Assembly (NCBI GenBank): GCA_026260175.1
Contig: JAKCWW010000354.1
Coordinates: forward strand, 6,737-70,736
DNA length: 64,000 bases
Reading direction: 5' to 3'
DNA from: Reticulitermes lucifugus
Taxonomy: Eukaryota; Arthropoda; Insecta; Blattodea; Rhinotermitidae
The notes beneath the pieces were generated by a model that ran no database searches, had not been told where the DNA came from, and worked only from the letters and a program-made list of their open reading frames with translations. Below are positions 40,201 to 47,685 of the stretch, piece after piece (position 1 is the stretch's first letter; each line of letters opens with the position of its first letter). Both the position numbers and the translations under genes were made by a program.

Positions 40201-43200
40201 AAGAGCGCAGAGAAGGACAGGCATTTAGTATCAATCACAGCTACTCGTCTGTCTCCCTTATTATAAAAGTTCCTGTTGTTTCGATATTAGACGCTGACAA
40301 TTCCTAGTAAAGATATAAAATTTACATTAGTAATAGGCCTAACACTGATTATGATGACATTATTATGGCTGTGACAGTGATAATGGTGGTAAGATTATGA
40401 TAATGAAGACATTATTATGACTGTGACAGTGATAATGGTGGTATGATTATGATGATGAAGACATTATTATGNNNNNNNNNNNNNNNNNNNNNNNNNNNNN
40501 NNNNNNNNNNNNNNNNNNNNNNNNNNNNNNNNNNNNNNNNNNNNNNNNNNNNNNNNNNNNNNNNNNNNNNNNNNNNNNNNNNNNNNNNNNNNNNNNNNNN
40601 NNNNNNNNNNNNNNNNNNNCAGTGATAATGGTGGTATGATTATGATGATGAAGACATTATTATGGCTGTGACAGTGATAATGGTGGTATGATTATGATGA
40701 TGAAGACATTATTATGACTGTGACAGTGATAATGGTGGTATGATTATGATGATAAAGACATTATTATGACTGTGACAGTGATAATGGTGGTATGATTATG
40801 ATGATTAAAACATTATTATGACTTGACAGTGATAATGGTGGTATGATTATGATGATGAAGACATTATTATGGCTGTGACAGTGATAATGATGGTGATGAT
40901 GGAAGACATTATGATGGCCGTGACAGTTATAATGATGGTGATGATGATGACATTATTATGGCTGTGGCAGTGAGAGTGATGGTGATTATGATGATGATGA
41001 AGATGACATTATTATGATGACATCATTATGGCTGTGGCAGTGACAGCGAATAGCCTCTCTGAACTGTGACACACCTTATTCGACAAAAGACATTTGCTGT
41101 GGCCCTTTTAAGCAAGCATTCCTGCACAGTACCTAGTAATGTTTCCTTAAGCCTAGCAATTTTTAATTTTAAAATTGAATGCATAAATGAATCTTTGAAG
41201 GTATTATATATATATATATATGATTCGTAGGCGTAAACGAGAGAACAATATTAAAATGGATCTTCCAGAAATACGAGGTCGGCCGCGAGAATGTGTTTTG
41301 CGCTCCAGGAGACGTGAAATATACTCTATTCTGACCACTACTGTAATACGTAATGTCGTATACACCACTCTGAAAGCATTATTCTTGTAACTTGAGTCAA
41401 TTTGTCCTCATAATAATGTTAATTATATAACGTCAGTTACTCCTGTAATGACTCTAATGTTGTCATAAATATTATGTAAAAGCTATAATGACCTTGTTTA
41501 AATTCCTCGTTACGACCTTATGATGTGTACAACTCTCGACTGAAACTGCAGTTTCGTTTCTTAGGATATTGCTGAACAAACTGCTTATGTTATTTGCCAT
41601 GTGGGCAGATCCTATTACATACGAAATTCGCTTAGTTTTGATTTAAATGGATTTTATCCTCCTGAATGATGCAAATTATACTTTGGGGACTGCGAAAGTT
41701 TAAGCCCTCGAATATTTAAAAGTCATAAAGCTGTTTACATTTGCGAAACATCATAAGTTTGTGATGTATAGAAATCCAGATATACAAAACAGTTTACAAT
41801 ATTAATATAGGCGGATCCTCAGTAGATAGCCGTAGGTTAACCAATTAAAAACAAACGCATCACGATTTAATACATAGACTCACAATTAAACAATTATGCT
41901 TATACGTTCGCCCCGTCATCTCGTCATCTTTCTTCCAAAACCACATGTTTCAGAACTCAATTATTTCCCACGTCGTAGACCTAGGAGAGTTACGTGTGTG
42001 CTTTCTTGGCTGATGAAATATGCTGTTGCTCAGCCACGTACCGACACTACGGCTTCCTAGATGTCCTTTTCTTTTTTGTAGGTGATTTCTGTTTTATCCC
42101 ATTGTATTCGGTGGTTCTCATTCCACGAGTGTTCTGAACTTATTCTGAGCTTTAATATTTCTCCCACTTTGTAGTTAAATCTGTACTTACTGCTTCGCAT
42201 TAAAGTTGTCTTCCTGTTTTTCATAAAATATTAGGCTTTTTATATTTCGCTGTTGAAAATGATGTTAAGGTTTTTACGCACTTCTTTAACACCCAAATCT
42301 CACAGTATGTCTGATGTTTCTGAATACGCCGTAAAGTGTATCGTGCGACCTGAATGCTGATCACATTTTGAACTTTTTCCTCCTTCTGCAAGCTACATTT
42401 TGCACACTCCAGATGTAGGCCTTAAGTCTTTAAGACTTACCGTCTGACATCCTGATATGTCACGCACAATAATAATTTAACAGTAAAATCTTTAGAAACG
42501 AAGGCTGATTATGTCAATGTACCGAAATGTAGCAAAATTAAACGGCCATCTCCTGTGACCACGGCACCGAACAATCGGGTTAGATGGTATTTGCGCTCTT
42601 CTGGGATGTTACGCAGCGTAGAGTGATAATCACGAACAATCGGGTTCCATAGCAGTCGAAGAATTTCCTGAGTAGCTGAGCGCCTATTAGCTTTTCGGTA
42701 AGCTATTAATTGAGTGTAATTGTAACACTCTTCAACATTTATTTTGTTTTCCCGCAAATTCTCTCCGAGTTGCTCTACTGTTTGTGGCAACGTTTCCTCT
42801 CACGGTTGGTCATTTGAGAAATCTATGCCAAGTAATATCGTCCATGTAACTGCAGTGAGCAAATAAATGTACCAAATGCTTCGATTTCAAAAGCCAAATT
42901 TAACTTTGCCGCGTAGGTTAAATGACTGATTCGTCCCTGTTATTTTGTATATGATTGTAGTAATTAGTAACAAGTTTAATAAATAAACACTGATGTTACA
43001 TTAATCACTATGGCACGCGACCTCCAGTGTATAATTTTGTGTATTTGATACTTGATCAGTGAAACGATCCCTGAAGTTTCACTGAACAATATCAACCATA
43101 ACATGTCGAGCAGTCATGAACTGCAAAAACCAAAATTGTGAAAAAGACGATGTCAAGGAAGAAATACTATGTTATATTATAAAACATTTAAAACTTTTCA

Positions 43201-46010
43201 AAAGACTGTATTTGCCTCAAAACACATCAACTATAATCGTGGGGAAGAATTTTTCTTCTTGACAGTTTAGTTTGTTTTATCTCCAAAACATTTTTGCTTT
43301 AGTGAATATTTGGTAAGAAGAAACAAGTTGAATTAGGGTTTAAACACAGAGTTTAAAACCTCAAGGAATTATCCATTGCAAAAATCACAAAATATAACTT
43401 ACTTATCTAACCTAAAGTTTCGTGACAGTTATACTAAAAGCTCATCATTGCTCCTCTGCTAAGACTTTTAACACTAGTGTAGGTTTTGACTACCTGGTTC
43501 TCTAAAAACATGTCTAATATTGTTTGTCTATCTAGGTTTTCCATTTCATTTCAAAATCTCAACAAGAATTGTGTTCTCATTTCTTGTTCGGAACTTCTTC
43601 TGTCCCTGTCGTCCTTCTTAAATCGCAAGTCCTAATACTGGGTGAACACTACAGTTGTAATTTTTAATTATCCATCATCAGTTAGATGCTATTGCTTGAA
43701 GGCAAGGCACAGTTACAATGTAAATAAAGGCAAACCTCAAAACTTCAGCAGATCTCAAGAGATACGGCAGTTGCTCTAGTCAGTAATTGTGGCCTGAAAG
43801 GCAGGCAAACATTCTATGTGTGAACTAAGAATAAGCAGTCAGCTTCACTCTTTGGCCACATGGTCCACGTTGAGGAGTCCTTACTGCAGATTTATTAATA
43901 AGCAAGACACTTATCCCTCCTAGGTTCAGATGTTCTCTTCAGAAACTTCGCTCTCCAGCGTCCGCACTCTCTGATATTTAGGCTTACTTTCTGAATACAA
44001 CACTGCCGATGGTGGAGTTTTCTTGTAACCTGCCTGTGGCGGACATCACAAGTCTTGCTCTCAACTTTGATCTAATTAAGTTAAACTCCACTGAAGTTCA
44101 TCAAGATGGTGGATCGATTCTGAGCTGACGGCGCATACTTGGCAAGTTGCGCAACTAATACTTTGGAGGGGAGAGCACCCCCAATTAGGGGCACAAGTTA
44201 CAAGTCTTCACGTATAATTACCTTGCCAAGATTTTGCAACGAAATGGCTCTAGACGTACCCGATGTTCCGTAACACTTGTCTCTAAACATAACATGTACA
44301 CAGTTTAATTTCGTGATTTCCGTTGGCTTTCCGACTCAGACCGTCTTGACTTTAAAGACCGTAGGCTGGAATCCCACCTCAGTCAAGCCTGTCAGCATCT
44401 GTTTTGTTACGGCTTTAATGTAAGAGGCCAAATAACGAATGGAACTCTCATTCAAGTTCAGCTCTTACCTAAAACTTTAAACAGACATATCCAACTTCAT
44501 GCAACAGGGTCCTCGAGGAGCTGATAGTCACTCAACAAGTTTCCAGCCCCTTATAAAATCCGAACGTTCATTTCCGTATTCATAACAAACAAATCTATAC
44601 TATCCTGAGCCAGATTAATCAAATACAAATTATACGTTTTATCTGTATGGTTTTTTTCATTGTTATGCTAATGTTTGTTCTAATAGGGTTTGTGTTCATT
44701 GATCATGCACTCTATCTAACGCATATTTGTCAAGCCTTTACGTGACGTATCAGCAACTGTTTTTATCCATTCCACCCTCGTAAAGATTCTCATTCGGAAC
44801 AAAATTAACACCAACATAGCAGCACCGAGAAATGCTGAAGCGGCAGCGTGACAAAAGCCCTTGGTTTAAAGTCCAGAAATGTTCTGTAATAAAGCTTCGG
44901 GACGTGTGTACCTTTGTCAGATGACAAAACAACAACATGGCGACCGCGCAAAATCAACATGTATTTTTAGTTTCATGACGATAATTTATTATCCAGCTGA
45001 GGTGGGCGAATGGAGATTGGAATAGATATACTTATTGAAAAACACACTATAAATTCTGTTCAAACAGGCCGTTGTGTAATTAAACACATGGTGACGTTGC
45101 AAATCTTTGACTTCAAACCTGACACATTTATCTGCAAAAATTATGCACAGATAAGATCACTTAATCCTGAAATTATTTATTTATAATTGTTGTTAGCGTC
45201 ACGATACTAATTGAACCATTTCAAGGTAAGTAAGTGTCATCAGTCCTGTCCAAGTCTTGTTTCTTCTGCCTTGTGTGAAATCCGCATTTCTCAACGCCTA
45301 TCCATCCTGACTTTTCGACTGATGCCTAATGAGGCTTGTAATTACGTATATTATTCATAAACAGATATCTCAGAAAAATTCAGTTAGTTGTCTGCTCAAA
45401 ACCGAAACTTACATGGGAGTGAACAAATTTATTATACAAACAATCACACTTCCGTCTACTGAGAGATTAACAACACCCACCCCCCACATGAAGGGTCTGA
45501 TGATATAATTTGTCTTATGAGGGTAATTTTATCATCCCCTTTCAAGAACGACATGGATGAAACCGGAGTTCACAGATATAACCCTATGAAGAAAAATATT
45601 TACGTCTACCGACTATTATTTCTTTGGACTTCTTAAGCTGTTGTAGTTCTTTATACAAAGCGACAATGTTTCAGAAAATGTTCTATGTCCATGGTGAGAA
45701 TGTCAAGCTATTTATACTCTGTTGATCCACGAGACAAGAGTCAGGGTATGAGAACCTCTCTGTCACCCTGAAAATGAAGGCAGCACGTTCTTCTGAAACG
45801 TCGAAAAAACTGATTATCCTACCCATAATATTACCATTTTATATGTGATAGATCCCACGCCTTCGTGTTGCAGACGGGCCCGTGGACTTCTCAAGTCGCC
45901 CCACGTCGTCCTCACAACTGGGCGGCAAGATGGCGGCGCACAGCGAGAGCGAGGAAGATGAGATCGACATTGTTGGTGAGCAGCACGGCAACCAGCCGAT
46001 GCTGGTGTGA
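10140..46010 (+). CDS. bsh: brain-specific homeobox protein (bsh/BSX), five exons
   Basis: Joined exons 10140-10247, 18613-18748, 19215-19408, 22381-22480 and 45874-46010 give 675 bp, or 224 residues plus TGA. Junction phases are 0, 1, 0, 1 and every intron is GT-AG. Residues 21-27 (FLIEDIL) fit the eh1 Groucho-binding pattern FxIxxIL and match the N-terminal block of vertebrate BSX. Residues about 72-81 (HKAEPFFLTP) match the BSX segment before the homeodomain. The homeodomain is residues 103-162, preceded by KHCR, with W150, F151, Q152, N153 and R155 in helix 3. Residues 203-214 are an acidic tail ending DEIDIVG. Length is close to vertebrate BSX, about 233 residues. The family is a nuclear DNA-binding factor of the NKL class, active in brain and optic-lobe neurons. 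No gene neighbour was found; the long introns are full of repeats. Identity is very secure; the extreme C terminus less so. Confidence 0.95.
10333..10565 (+). repeat. SINE-A relative, plus orientation
   Basis: The head GCTGGGATAGCTCA is A-box-like. The body includes CCAGAAGGGCTCTGAAACCTAC and the family core CACCTCCCTCTAGTACTGAG. It belongs to the subfamily seen at 17970 and 57930. Confidence 0.65.
10640..10872 (-). repeat. SINE-A relative, minus orientation
   Basis: It contains GGAGGTGAATTGTCAGC, AGCACCGGGGGAAGAGAGAC, TATGAATAGGAGGCTGGGTG and GCTGGAAATCGAACCACC (B-box side), in the order of the full copy at 1538. It sits tail-to-tail with the + copy at 10333. Confidence 0.7.
12634..12668 (+). 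ncRNA. hammerhead-like motif, core damaged
   Basis: CTGAATA (consensus CTGANGA), stem II AAGG...CCTT, GAAAC (12661-12665) and GTC. The downstream GGCAAATATTTACCAGTCGA matches the palindromic copy at 18965. One core base has changed, so activity is unlikely. Confidence 0.5.
15118..15151 (-). ncRNA. hammerhead-like motif, decayed
   Basis: On the minus strand: CTGAAGA (15151-15145), a GGAG...TCTC stem II, then GAGCGTT in place of GAAACGTT. The flanking TTGGTACC recalls GGTAACTA...TACC of the other copies. Confidence 0.45.
15350..15392 (-). repeat. hammerhead-like end of unclassified repeat, decayed
   Basis: The minus strand has GGGCCGAAACATGTTGTAG, like the end of the inverted-repeat arm at 7892 (GGTCGAAACATGTTGCGAG), but CTGATGA is replaced by CTAGTGA and stem II is weak. 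Confidence 0.4.
16165..16465 (-). repeat. SINE-A full-length copy
   Basis: On the minus strand the tRNA head GAGCCGGGATAGCGTAGTCG leads to GACGGTCCGAGGATCGAATC (B box) and the CATCTAGCGCCGAGGTTAA core, ending in a TTTACTTTA-type tail near 16165. Slightly diverged from the copies at 1538 and 63810. Confidence 0.88.
17253..17541. mobile_element. short DNA transposon (MITE) with imperfect TIRs
   Basis: Left end TTCCATCCACACTGAGCGAG and right end TCAGTGTGGATGGA are inverted, with inner AGTGGCA/TGCCACT also matching. It is 289 bp and GC-richer than its surroundings. Open frames across it show no transposase. No clear target duplication, so the superfamily is unknown. Confidence 0.6.
17970..18250 (+). 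repeat. SINE-A relative with tRNA-like head
   Basis: ATAGCGCAGTCAGTTTAGTG (A-box side), GTTGCGGTTTGATTACC (B-box side), CGGCTCTGGAGCCCATACAG, then CACCTCCATCTAGTGCTGAG and CCTTCATGGCCTGT. Complete in structure. It ends about 360 bp before bsh exon 2. Confidence 0.75.
18613..18748 (+). CDS. bsh: bsh exon 2 (residues 37-82)
   Basis: The acceptor is CGTTCCAG and the donor GTATGT. The exon encodes VPTMGPALSRGSS, then DGYSML and HPYLHKAEPFFLTP, collinear with the vertebrate BSX region between the N-terminal motif and the homeodomain (SRVPLLDYGY and LHKPD...YFLT). It enters in phase 0 and leaves in phase 1, with a glycine codon split across intron 2. The His/Pro/Tyr-rich linker has no known fold. 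Confidence 0.92.
18965..19090 (+). ncRNA. palindromic hammerhead-like element in bsh intron 2
   Basis: 36-bp inverted arms (18965-19000 and 19055-19090, 6 mismatches by eye) enclose CTGAAGA (19006-19012), stem II TGAA...TTCA, GAGAC (canonical GAAAC) and GTC (19038-19040). Stem I pairs ACC with GGT next to the core and is extended by the long arms (TATGCCGTGTCGACT). It takes up more than a quarter of the 466-bp intron. The changed GAA box argues against activity. Confidence 0.6.
19215..19408 (+). CDS. bsh: bsh exon 3, homeodomain helices 1-2
   Basis: The acceptor is TCTGTGCAG and the donor GTGAGA. After a glycine-rich linker the exon encodes KHCRRRKARTVFSDHQ, GLEKRFEAQRYLSTPERVEL and NLSETQ, that is homeodomain positions 1-44 with F8, L16 and F20 conserved. 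The exon ends at codon 146, so the intron falls between homeodomain positions 44 and 45, a site shared by many homeobox genes. The KHCRRRKARTVFSD string is diagnostic of the BSX/bsh family. Confidence 0.97.
19557..19700. repeat. low-complexity A/C-rich tract
   Basis: Strongly A-rich, T-poor strand composition (AAAACAA..., AACATA...). Open frames here are composition artefacts. A (CTTCA)n-like stretch follows near 19886-19925. Within bsh intron 3; 19930-22150 shows nothing recognisable. Confidence 0.6.
22155..22278. repeat. relative of the 6331 palindromic retroposon
   Basis: CAATAAAATCTTTTCGGG...GACAGCCG is answered by CGGCTGTCAGCCCGATATTT and ATTAAATTTAGTCGCC, followed by AAGCTGCAT; the 6331 element has the same order (TAGTCGCC...AGCT). 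The GAAACGTT box has decayed to GGAACGCTGG. It lies about 100 bp before bsh exon 4. Confidence 0.6.
22381..22480 (+). CDS. bsh: bsh exon 4, homeodomain recognition helix
   Basis: The acceptor is CTGTCTCCAG and the donor GTGAGT. It encodes VKTWFQNRRMKHKKQLRK followed by LSEDAKHNNAERAST. WFQNRR is the invariant core of homeodomain helix 3; Q50 and N51 set base contacts. The basic KHKKQLRK end matches bsh/BSX. It leaves in phase 1 into a 23.4-kb intron. Confidence 0.97.
23174..23689 (+). mobile_element. DNA transposon remnant with MADF-domain fragment
   Basis: Terminal inverted repeats of about 42 bp with two mismatches: 23174-23215 starts GGCCGCGTGCAGACTTGAGC and 23648-23689 is its complement. 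Inside, from 23433, a frame reads MEWTQENTLGFIELYDKMSV, LWNPNHPKYYNKLHKH, the first half of a MADF (Myb/SANT-like) domain, then loses similarity. MADF proteins are the usual partner ORF of PIF/Harbinger elements, so a Harbinger derivative is likely. No transposase and no clear target duplication, so the family is inference. Confidence 0.65.
23900..23926 (-). ncRNA. hammerhead-like motif, core boxes intact
   Basis: Minus strand: CTGAAGA (23926-23920), hairpin GGC-gcaaaaat-GCC, GAAAC (23904-23900), then GCC. CTGANGA and GAAAC are perfect, but the cleavage site reads GCC rather than a UH and no stem I partner is evident. Confidence 0.45.
25312..25336. repeat. (CA)n microsatellite
   Basis: Pure CA dinucleotide tract of about 25 bp. 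Confidence 0.95.
26404..26650 (-). repeat. SINE-C, tRNA-derived (class II tRNA-like head)
   Basis: The minus strand begins GATCCCAGTGGCCGCACGGT and CTAAGGCGTGGGTCTGCG and reaches TGTGGGTTCGAATCCCGCCT (B box). The A-box region GGCCGCACGGTCTAAGGCG with a long spacer resembles a Ser/Leu-type tRNA. The 3' body follows to about 26404. A widespread insect SINE type by recollection. Confidence 0.75.
26700..27040 (-). mobile_element. mariner transposase N-terminal fragment
   Basis: The minus strand reads TTSVEDFECSGRSS, then ENVEKVRQVIHGGRWRTIND, GTCKRILTECLNTRRIAAKF and VPRLLNNNHK. This is the helix-turn-helix half of a mariner transposase (typical SVEDDERSGRPS...ILTEDLNMRRVAAKFVPRLL). The catalytic D..D..D half is absent and the frame is interrupted. 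An inactive fossil of a plain DNA transposon. Confidence 0.85.
27349..28998 (+). mobile_element. hAT transposon, ends preserved, transposase broken
   Basis: The left end CAGAGGTTCTTAATC matches the reverse complement of the right end (CGGGGGTTCTTTACC) at 11 of 15 positions. Flanking 8-mers CTCTAAGA (27341-27348) and CCCTAAGG (28999-29006) match at 6 of 8, as an old hAT duplication would. Inside, 27900-28440 reads RVIARRIEVENFLS, MFAEIRKLNMPT and FDRYIPADVTKFLW, then TAGFQEQLI, the pattern of ZBED5/FAM200-type hAT transposases. Several frame breaks; BED zinc finger and C-terminal dimerisation block not seen. Confidence 0.75.
29985..30050 (+). repeat. decayed hammerhead-like repeat
   Basis: CGGTCTTCTAGGACCCCCGA, then AATGTTGGTACCTCTCTACC, follow the order CCTCCGAAACGTYGGTAACTA...TACC of the better copies. 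Core boxes are lost. Confidence 0.35.
30404..30640 (+). repeat. SINE-B copy
   Basis: Head GGGCCATGTTTCAGGCGATT with AGTCACCGGTTTGTCACTAC; body GTGGTGGGCAAAGCGGCACT and GGGACACATTTTTCTGCG; end AGCAACTGAGAGCGTCACTG. Same order as at 57146. Confidence 0.75.
31066..31321. mobile_element. hAT-type MITE with perfect 8-bp target duplication
   Basis: TIRs CATAGGCGTAACCTGG and (complement of the right end) CATAGGGGTAACTTGG. Flanks 31058-31065 and 31322-31329 are both CTCTTACC. The interior is rich in CCCC/GGGG runs and has no coding capacity. An inverted second copy is at 48167. Confidence 0.88.
32670..34820 (-). mobile_element. LINE with CFDP2-type endonuclease and reverse transcriptase
   Basis: Minus strand from 34800: VLNAYKPTEKKSDDPKDSFY, then ILLGDVNAKLGRED, NDNGVRVVNFATSKDLVVKS and TSPDGKTHNQIDYVLIDKE, an apurinic-type endonuclease like 'craniofacial development protein 2' (BovB/RTE-related). 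Then 33758-33447 linker, FIDFKKAYDSVRRE (33090) and QLLVYADDVNILGG (32775) with the YADD catalytic box, and GLEVNAEKTK. Similarity stops near 32680; the last RT part and tail are missing. Frames are broken at several points. It lies antisense in bsh intron 4. Confidence 0.9.
37014..37162. repeat. 29-bp tandem repeat, about 5 copies
   Basis: Unit AACATGTAGTGCTTAAGGTA plus ATAACAAGA, with small changes between copies. Non-coding; in bsh intron 4. Confidence 0.85.
39235..39412 (+). repeat. SINE-A relative, partial
   Basis: CCTGGAGCCCACCCAGCCTA, CCCTGGGATTAAAGCAACCG, CACTCCATCTAGTGCCGAGA and TTAAGAATGAGTGGAGCTAT. The last block is nearly identical to the copy at 57930. The tRNA head is missing. 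Confidence 0.75.
39495..39570 (+). repeat. tRNA-like SINE head or tRNA pseudogene
   Basis: CACAGTGGTAGCATGGTC and then CGTGGGTTCGAATGTC mimic A and B boxes at about the right spacing, but no paired acceptor stem is visible. Most likely the head of a SINE remnant. Confidence 0.4.
40343..41046. repeat. 52-bp tandem minisatellite with assembly gap
   Basis: Unit AGTGATAATGGTGGTATGAT, TATGATGATGAAGACATTAT, TATGGCTGTGAC; starts at 40621, 40673 and 40725 show the 52-bp period. Purine-rich GAT/ATG triplet texture inside each unit. 40472-40619 is an N gap, so true copy number is unknown. Units degenerate toward 41046. Confidence 0.93.
40472..40619. other. assembly gap (148 N) inside the tandem array
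   Basis: A run of N only. A 60-codon open frame called across it is an artefact. Confidence 0.99.
41205..41222. repeat. (AT)n microsatellite
   Basis: Pure AT tract of about 18 bp. Confidence 0.8.
44520..44640 (-). repeat. LINE 3' end fragment
   Basis: It shares CGAACGTTCATTTCCGTATTC and ATCCTGAGCCAGATTAATC with the fragment at 59000 (GTTCATTTCCGTGTTCAG, ATCCTGAGCCACATGAATCC). Short and diverged. Confidence 0.55.
45768..45802 (+). ncRNA. hammerhead-like motif just upstream of bsh exon 5
   Basis: CTGAAAA (canonical CTGANGA), a perfect stem II GAAG-gcagcacgtt-CTTC, GAAAC (45795-45799) and GTC. One core base is changed and stem I is lost. It ends 71 bp before the exon 5 acceptor. Confidence 0.5.
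45874..46010 (+). CDS. bsh: bsh exon 5, acidic C terminus and stop
   Basis: The acceptor is CGTGTTGCAG. The exon completes a split aspartate codon and reads DGPVDFSSRPTSSSQLGGKM, then SESEEDEIDIVGEQHGNQP and MLV-stop. The EDEIDIVG block resembles the vertebrate BSX tail EDEVDIG, which ties this distant exon to the gene. One doubt: GTTG|GTGAGC at 45972-45981 is a good splice donor, so an isoform may leave the exon at 45975, after the conserved acidic block. The reading to TGA is preferred because it needs no unseen exon. Confidence 0.85.
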
Positions 46011-46850
46011 GGGGGGCTCTGGCAACAGCAGCGAGAGACTCATCAGCCGCGAATGTGAGCCTCTGGCGACAGCACTGAGAGACTCAGGTTATAAGGTCTG
46101 TGAACATCGGGCGACAGTACACAGGTGACTCACTCGGATTGTGAACTTCTAGCGACAATACTGAGAGGCTCAGATGATAGGATAATGAGGCTAGGTGACA
46201 GTACTGGACGAGGTCGACGATGTTATTGTGAGGCTGAAGTAACAGTAGTGAGCAACCCATGTAATATAGACTAAGGCGATGGACTTGTGAGGCTATGACT
46301 GCAGTACTGAGAGACTCATGTTTCAGGATTGTGAGGCTGTGGTGACAGCACCGACAGACCGTGTGGTAGGATCGTGAGGTTCTGGCGACAATACTCAAAA
46401 ACTCATAACGAGGGACTTTGAAGTTCTGGTGTCACTATTGAGGGACTGAGATGAAAAGATTTTGAGTCTGGACTGCATAGTTCTAAAGGTCCATCACCAG
46501 TGTTGACAGAGTCAGCAGACATTACGATGGTATGCAGCACTGTGAAAATCAGGAGACAATTCCGAAACTATGAGGTTCATAGAGAATATTCTGATCCATA
46601 TCAGAGCACTGTTACACGCATGGTGATAGTGCTGAAAAACCAAAGTGATAAAATCTTCGGAAAAAATATCGTATTTTGCGGCTGAGGAAGCAGGACTATG
46701 AGGTACAGGAACAATACAATGAGGCGGGATAATGCTATGAGGTACAGAAGACAATATTATGACAGACATGATAACAGTGCTGTAAGGTTAGCACGTATAA
46801 CTAGGGCGATATATGGTGAGGCTCAGCTGAAAGTGCCGTTAAATTCATTG
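46008..46850 (+). repeat. degenerate ~44-bp tandem repeat starting at the bsh stop
   Basis: Recurring GTGAGGCTCTGGCGACAGTA, CTGAGAGACTCA plus a variable linker. Clear units open near 46005, 46058, 46100, 46138, 46225, 46285, 46330 and 46375; decayed ones continue to about 46850. The repeat would form the bsh 3'UTR if transcription continues, or intron sequence if the 45976 donor is used. Confidence 0.75.
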
Positions 46851-47124
46851 AAAAATATTTTGTAGCTGACAGAATTATTGCAAATGCTATCATTTTGCTT
46901 CTATGTGCGAAGAAAAGAGAATCTTAAGTTAATAATACAGCATCGTTAGTGTTAAGAAAGACAATTGTGAGCCTCTATAACATGCAGCGTTCTTATGAAA
47001 TTCAAAGAAAAATTCTGAAGTGTGCATGGCAGAGACAAATTTGCGAATCTGTGCGCGAGAGGAAGTTGAAGTAGGAGGGAGACGGCGGTAAAGTGAAAGA
47101 AATAACGAGGTACTGTAAAAATAC

Positions 47125-47130
47125 AATAAA
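47125..47130 (+). terminator. candidate bsh polyadenylation signal
   Basis: A canonical AATAAA about 1.1 kb after the stop codon, before the hAT MITE at 47259. Such hexamers are common in AT-rich DNA, so this is weak. Confidence 0.2.
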
Positions 47131-47258
47131 ACAAACGGCAGTCACATGCTCCAATGCCACTGTAAGCTATGAATACAATGCTTCTACGTCGACAGGTCTG
47201 TATCGCTGTTTGCAAACAGGAAGGGGCAGAGCCATCACGTTTGGCACATAGTCTAACC

Positions 47259-47685
47259 CAGGCCTGCTCAACCTTTTATGCGGTGCAGGCATCTTCGACA
47301 AAATTTGGTCTGCATACGGCCAACATGAAATTCAATACACCGAATGAAGAATGAATTATATGTATAATTTTGTCTATGTATTTTTCTATACGTAATGAGC
47401 AATGCAAATGTACTGATAATAATAGGAAAAATTTATAGAAAATGCAATTCAACCCAAGGCTAGGATGTCGCAATTTTAGCACATTTTTTACAAAATGGCT
47501 TAGTAGTGTACGGTATGACCCAATTAATAAGCAGCTCATAATTTTTCACAATTGCTTCGGCGTTCTGTCTCCGCTTTGCCAGGAAAAGGGTTAAAAGACG
47601 TTTTGTCATTTCAATTCTCTCCGCGGGCAACAGAACACTGTCACAAGCAACATGTTGCCCGCGAGCTACGGGTTGATCAGGCCTG
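47259..47685. mobile_element. hAT MITE with perfect 8-bp target duplication
   Basis: TIRs CAGGCCTGCTCAACC and complement of GGTTGATCAGGCCTG (14 of 15). Flanks 47251-47258 and 47686-47693 are both GTCTAACC. 427 bp, non-coding. Subterminal CATGTTGCCCGCGAGCTACG recurs in the larger relative at 52802. Confidence 0.92.

Larger units (their letters stand above)
22481..45873 (+). other. bsh: bsh intron 4 (23.4 kb)
   Basis: Defined by a GTGAGT donor and a GCAG acceptor. It is packed with DNA transposons (MADF-bearing MITE, mariner fragment, hAT fossil, hAT MITE), a LINE on the opposite strand, SINEs, and 29-bp and 52-bp tandem arrays. No nested host gene was recognised. Stretches where I see nothing beyond short simple repeats: 24062-26400, 29010-29980, 31330-32660, 34830-37010, 37165-39230, 41047-44520 and 44650-45760. 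Confidence 0.85.

Noticed and set aside
1-41046. Tandem arrays considered as CRISPR
   Set aside because: Units are contiguous without unique spacers, and the host is an animal.
42509-42790. 93-residue minus-strand frame MPQTVEQLGE...
   Set aside because: Reads smoothly but matches no family I know, has no splice or repeat partner in the window, and is of a length expected by chance.
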